The notes under the pieces: model-generated
Seen by the model: the letters and a program-made list of their open reading frames with translations, nothing else
What the model was told of the DNA's origin: nothing
Database searches by the model: none
Translations under genes and position numbers: made by a program
Origin: Deltaproteobacteria bacterium
Lineage (GTDB): Bacteria > Desulfobacterota > Desulfomonilia > UBA1062
Direction: 5' to 3'
Length of the DNA stretch: 64,000 bases
Assembly (NCBI GenBank): GCA_018434685.1
Contig: JAHDOV010000021.1
Location: 1 to 64,000 of the forward strand
Part shown: piece after piece, positions 60,699-64,000 of the stretch
Numbering within the stretch: position 1 is the first letter of the stretch
Layout of the letters: each line of letters begins with the position of its first letter

Positions 60699-61778
60699 AT
60701 GCGTATCGGGCTTATAGGACTTGAAAAATCGGGAAAGACAACGATCTTCAACGCACTGACCGGCTCCCAGATCGATACGGGAACCTTTTCCCAGGCAAAG
60801 CCGGAGCCGAACATGGCAGTGGTGGAGGTTACAGACCCCCGCGTGATACGGCTCAAGGATATGTACAGCCCGAAGAAGACCACCTTTGCCACGATCGAAT
60901 GTGTTGATTTCGGAGGCTTTTCATCGAGTGAAGAAAAGAAACAGATCTTTTCCCCTGCCGAGCTTGCCCTGATCAAGAACATGGATGCCCTTGCGCTCGT
61001 GCTGAGAAACTTTCAGGACGATGTCATCGACGAAACCCATGGCAGGCCGGACCCCCTCTCGGATCTGGACACGATCATGACCGAACTCATCATCTCCGAC
61101 CTGATCATTGCAGAAAACAGGATGGAGCGGATCGAGCATGCAGTGAAGCGGGGTGCAATGACCCCGGAGATGGGCCTCGAGAAAAAGGCCCTGGAAAAGA
61201 TACTCGAGTGCCTGAACGAAAACAGGCCCATAAGCACCATCGATCTTTCACCGGACGAGACCAGGCAGCTGCGGGGGTTCCAGTTCCTCACGCGCAAGCC
61301 CCTGATGGTGGTGCTGAACTCGGATGAAGACCGTTTTGGCCACCACGCTGAGTTGATTGCAGAGATCGAGAAGCACGCGCAGGCAATCGAGTTCGCGGGC
61401 AGGTTCGAGATGGAATTGAGCGGGCTCAGCCAGGAGGAGGCTCAGGAGTTCATGGAAGACATGAACATCGAGGCCTCGGCAAAAGACCGGCTCACCATGC
61501 TGGCCTATACCGTGCTCGGGTACATCACCTTCTTCACTGTGGGCGCGGACGAGGTGAGGGCCTGGACCATCATGAAAGGCGATACGGCAGTGGACGCCGC
61601 AGGAGCGATCCATTCGGATCTTGCCAGGGGCTTTATCCGGGCGGAGTGCTTCAGCTACGGCGACCTCATGAACCTCGGCAGCGAGAAGGCCGTGAAGGAC
61701 AAGGGCCTGTTCCGCCTCGAGGGAAAGAACTATCTTGTCCAGGACGGCGATATCCTCAACATCCGCTTCAGTGTGTAG
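60699..61778 (+). CDS. YchF/Obg-type GTPase
   Basis: A 359-residue P-loop protein. The P-loop is GLIGLEKSGKTTIFNAL, a G4-like NSDED replaces the usual NKxD as in YchF, and the C-terminal TGS-like domain has GADEVRAWTIMKGDTAVDAA and LEGKNYLVQDGDILNIRF. YchF-type proteins hydrolyse ATP or GTP and bind ribosomes. GGGGAG lies before ATG 60699. It is about 360 residues as expected. Confidence 0.88.
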   Translation: MRIGLIGLEKSGKTTIFNALTGSQIDTGTFSQAKPEPNMAVVEVTDPRVIRLKDMYSPKKTTFATIECVDFGGFSSSEEKKQIFSPAELALIKNMDALALVLRNFQDDVIDETHGRPDPLSDLDTIMTELIISDLIIAENRMERIEHAVKRGAMTPEMGLEKKALEKILECLNENRPISTIDLSPDETRQLRGFQFLTRKPLMVVLNSDEDRFGHHAELIAEIEKHAQAIEFAGRFEMELSGLSQEEAQEFMEDMNIEASAKDRLTMLAYTVLGYITFFTVGADEVRAWTIMKGDTAVDAAGAIHSDLARGFIRAECFSYGDLMNLGSEKAVKDKGLFRLEGKNYLVQDGDILNIRFSV

Positions 61779-61867
61779 GTCCTGCACATGAGCATGGATT
61801 GCCCCGGGGCGCAGTGTTTGCCCGAAGGCTTTCGCTGCAGGGATTTCTGTGGTACGCTTGTCCGGCT

Positions 61868-62254
61868 ATGAAATCCCCCATGAAGACCCCGACTTTTCAC
61901 ATCCGGGCATACGTTACCAAAGACGGGTCCGAGATCCGTGAGCTCATCCACCCGGACAAAGATCCCCATGCGGAAATGAGCCTGGCAGAGGCAACCATCC
62001 TGCCCGGCAGGAAGACAGCGCTCCACGTCCACGAACGAAGCCAGGAGATCTACTATGTTATCCGGGGCAGGGCGGTCATGAGACTCGGGAGTGAAACCAT
62101 GGAGATCGAAGCGGGCGACAGCATCCTGATTCTGCCCGGTACGGAGCATGCCGTGCACAATACCGGCTCTGTTGCCCTGAAGATCCTCTGCTGCTGCTCT
62201 CCTGCGTATTCTCACGAAGACACCCGGCTGCTCGACGAGGAACAGGAACCCTGA
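61868..62254 (+). CDS. small cupin-domain protein
   Basis: A single-domain cupin of 128 residues with the metal motif TALHVHERSQEIYYVIRGRA and the second motif PGTEHAVHNTG. The three His and one Glu could bind a metal. Function is unknown. A CCC triplet sits near the C-terminus (KILCCCSPAYS). No clear Shine-Dalgarno is found; ATG 61868 or 61880 may be used. Confidence 0.8.
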   Translation: MKSPMKTPTFHIRAYVTKDGSEIRELIHPDKDPHAEMSLAEATILPGRKTALHVHERSQEIYYVIRGRAVMRLGSETMEIEAGDSILILPGTEHAVHNTGSVALKILCCCSPAYSHEDTRLLDEEQEP

Positions 62255-62342
62255 GCATGCAGCGGGATTCCGTGCAGAAGGGCTCATGTCCACAGCCATG
62301 ACTGACGAAGAATAGAGTAGTGTTGAGGTGAGGTGAACGTCA

Positions 62343-62954
62343 GTGAAAAAGGTCATACTCTCTTTGCTTGCCCTCGTCGTTATCGGGGCTGTATATCTTC
62401 TGTACCCCTCTGTCCCGGACATCAGGAATGCGCATCCGGGCGGTGAAAACATCATCTGCTTCGGGGACAGCCTCACGTACGGGACCGGGGCGTCGCAGGG
62501 CATGGACTATCCGTCGCAGCTGGCCGGCCTGACCGGTTCACGTGTCGTCAATGCCGGTGTGCCGGGTGATACGACCCGTGATGCCCTGAGGCGGCTTGAA
62601 AAGGATGTGCTGTCCCGGTCACCCAGGATCGTGCTGATCACCCTCGGCGGTAACGACCTCAAGAACCGTGTTCCCCGTGAAGAGGCCTTCGACAATCTCA
62701 GGATCATCATCCAGGCGATCCAGGACCAGGGGGGTCTCGTCGTTGTCGGCGGGATAGACCTGCCCCTGCTTGGCAGGGGATTCGATGAGGAGTACGAGCG
62801 GGTGTGCCGGGAAACCGGGGCGCTGCTCATCCCGAATATCTACCAGGACATCCTCGGCCGCGAGGACCTCATGAGCGACCCCATCCACCCCAATGACCGG
62901 GGCTATCAGCTCATGGCCGAGCGGTTCTACGAGGCGATCAGGCCGTATCTGTAG
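62343..62954 (+). CDS. SGNH-hydrolase esterase (TesA-like), membrane-anchored or secreted
   Basis: A 203-residue GDSL/SGNH hydrolase. The nucleophile Ser lies in CFGDSLTYGTG, the oxyanion residues in AGVPGDT and LGGND, and the Asp/His pair in SDPIHPNDRGY. It resembles the arylesterase/lysophospholipase TesA. The N-terminus has an uncleaved-looking signal anchor (VILSLLALVVIGAVYLLYP). The start is GTG with GAGGTGA upstream. Confidence 0.88.
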   Translation: MKKVILSLLALVVIGAVYLLYPSVPDIRNAHPGGENIICFGDSLTYGTGASQGMDYPSQLAGLTGSRVVNAGVPGDTTRDALRRLEKDVLSRSPRIVLITLGGNDLKNRVPREEAFDNLRIIIQAIQDQGGLVVVGGIDLPLLGRGFDEEYERVCRETGALLIPNIYQDILGREDLMSDPIHPNDRGYQLMAERFYEAIRPYL

Positions 62955-62989
62955 TCCTGTCGGCAAAGACCGGCATTGCAGGCCTCTGA

Positions 62990-63661
62990 TTATCCCCGGA
63001 GAAAACCGGCCACTTCATCGGCGAGCCATTTCGCCCAGGTCTCGATGCCGGCGCCGGTCCTGCACGAAACCTCGATGATGGTAATGTCCGGATTGAGCCT
63101 GGTTACCCGCTCTTTCAGTGCCTGCATGTTGAAGTCACTCATCCCGAGGTAGTCGATCTTGTTCACGATAAGCACGTCGCAGATGCTGAACATGAGGGGG
63201 TACTTGAGCGGCTTGTCGTCGCCTTCGGGAACGCTCAGGATCATGGCGTTGCGTACGGCCCCGGTATCGAATTCGGCAGGGCACACGAGGTTGCCCACGT
63301 TCTCTATGATCACGAGGTCGAGCATCGTCAGGTCGAAGGCCTCGAGCCCCCTGGTCACCATGGGTGCATCGAGGTGGCAGAATCCCCCGGTGCGAAGCTG
63401 GACCGCCTGGATACCGGTGGATGCGACCTTCTCGGAATCCACAATAGAGTCGATGTCCGCCTCCAGCACGCCGATGCGGAAACGGACCCTGAGCGCTGCG
63501 ATGGTCCTCAGGATCAGGCTGGTCTTTCCTGAGCCGGGTGAGGACATGAGGTTCAGGAGGAAGGTCTTTTCCTGTCTCAGCCTGATTCGCAGTTCATCGG
63601 CAAGGTTCTTGTTGTCGGAGAGGATCTCCTCCTTTATCTCGATGAGCTTGATCTCTTCCAT
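62990..63661 (-). CDS. hypB: hydrogenase nickel incorporation GTPase HypB
   Basis: A SIMIBI GTPase of 223 residues that delivers nickel to [NiFe] hydrogenases. P-loop SSPGSGKTSL near residue 40, ENVGNLVCPAEFD and the guanine motif VNKIDYLG are present. The N-terminal His-rich region of some HypB proteins is absent. The start overlaps the hypA stop as TAATG. Confidence 0.95.
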   Translation of the reverse strand: MEEIKLIEIKEEILSDNKNLADELRIRLRQEKTFLLNLMSSPGSGKTSLILRTIAALRVRFRIGVLEADIDSIVDSEKVASTGIQAVQLRTGGFCHLDAPMVTRGLEAFDLTMLDLVIIENVGNLVCPAEFDTGAVRNAMILSVPEGDDKPLKYPLMFSICDVLIVNKIDYLGMSDFNMQALKERVTRLNPDITIIEVSCRTGAGIETWAKWLADEVAGFLRG

Positions 63662-64000
63662 TATTCAGCCTCCATGTTCCTGATATAGTATTCTCTGCCC
63701 GAGATGAGCGCGAACTTCTTTTCACCGCATGACGGGCACACGATGTCCTCCATCTGCTTGATATCGACCTGAAAACTCTCTGCACAGGCTTCGCACCTGA
63801 GGACCACCGGGATCCTTTCGATTTTGAGCCTGGCGCCCTGGGCCACCGTATCTTTGCTGAGGTAATCGAAGTAGCGTTGTATCCACTCGTCTTCCAGGTC
63901 GCTCATCTCGCCGACTGCCAGGTTGATGGTATGGATCTTTGTTACGTTATTGGCGCTTGCGTGCCGTAAGACAACATCGAGGATGCTCTGGGTTACCGGG
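63661..64000 (-). CDS. hypA: hydrogenase nickel incorporation protein HypA, first residues cut by the window edge
   Basis: HypA binds nickel and zinc and works with HypB. The visible 113 residues start at PVTQSILDVVLRHAS, so only about four N-terminal residues (including the nickel-binding His2) are beyond the edge. The zinc site is CEACAES...CPSCGEK. The short MSDLEDEW frame starting at 63906 is only an internal Met. hypB overlaps downstream. Confidence 0.93.
   Translation of the reverse strand, partial: PVTQSILDVVLRHASANNVTKIHTINLAVGEMSDLEDEWIQRYFDYLSKDTVAQGARLKIERIPVVLRCEACAESFQVDIKQMEDIVCPSCGEKKFALISGREYYIRNMEAE

Noticed and set aside
1-64000. CRISPR array, insertion sequence, rRNA operon or replication origin
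   Set aside because: No regularly spaced repeats, transposase ORFs, rRNA sequence or DnaA-box clusters were seen in the window.

Overview
This 64-kb window reads as the chromosome of an anaerobic Desulfobacterota-type bacterium (the former Deltaproteobacteria). The support is the gene set: indolepyruvate ferredoxin oxidoreductase with a phenylacetate-CoA ligase, ADP-forming acyl-CoA synthetase subunits, an old-yellow-enzyme flavoprotein with a 4Fe-4S motif, hydrogenase maturation genes hypA/hypB, TRAP transport and a type IV pilus minor-pilin/PilY1 cluster. No rRNA gene is present and the species cannot be named from the sequence alone.

Layout. 1-9.8 kb: the 5' part of dprA (minus), a divergent promoter with a structured leader or small RNA, then iorA-iorB-paaK-ACT (aromatic 2-oxoacid oxidation and aryl-CoA formation), a small membrane zinc-ribbon protein, a dctPQM TRAP transporter and a second ACT protein. 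9.9-17.2 kb: a secreted protein and a complete glycerol-type ABC transporter glpSTPQUV (minus). 17.5-28.6 kb: XRE-cupin regulator, acyl-CoA dehydrogenase, ileS, lspA, an HPt-CheW fusion, hisH, pcm, a GalT-like HIT protein and an outer-membrane barrel. 28.6-35.5 kb: tRNA-Pro, an AT-rich patch, the flavoprotein, an acetolactate synthase gene preceded by two leader peptides and two terminators in tandem, a TetR regulator, a HigBA toxin-antitoxin pair and tRNA-Leu. 35.5-46.1 kb: ribF, a phosphoesterase, a GntR regulator, a HAD phosphatase, tRNA-Val, and the translation cluster thrS-infC-rpmI-rplT-pheS-pheT. 46.1-51.5 kb: pilY1 and minor pilins (minus). 51.7-64 kb: a thiolase-like protein, dodecin, a zinc phospholipase-like protein, two CoA-binding acyl-CoA synthetase alpha subunits, threonine aldolase, PadR, a CBS protein, a YchF-like GTPase, a cupin, an SGNH hydrolase, and hypB-hypA running off the right edge.

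The most unusual item is the ilvB leader at 33.2-33.57 kb. Two separate Val/Leu-rich leader peptides (27 and 26 residues) are each followed by a strong intrinsic terminator, and in each the 3' end of the leader ORF is complementary to the 5' arm of its own terminator. This looks like a two-stage attenuator. Other points of interest are an infC gene whose Shine-Dalgarno places the start at AUA, a family of oriented repeats directly after stop codons, an ABC ATPase pair with complementary lost motifs, a truncated ACD beta-subunit remnant, and several promoters that abut the start codon, suggesting leaderless mRNAs.

All calls come from reading the sequence by eye. No database search or folding program was run. 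Start codons were chosen by Shine-Dalgarno fit and family N-termini.
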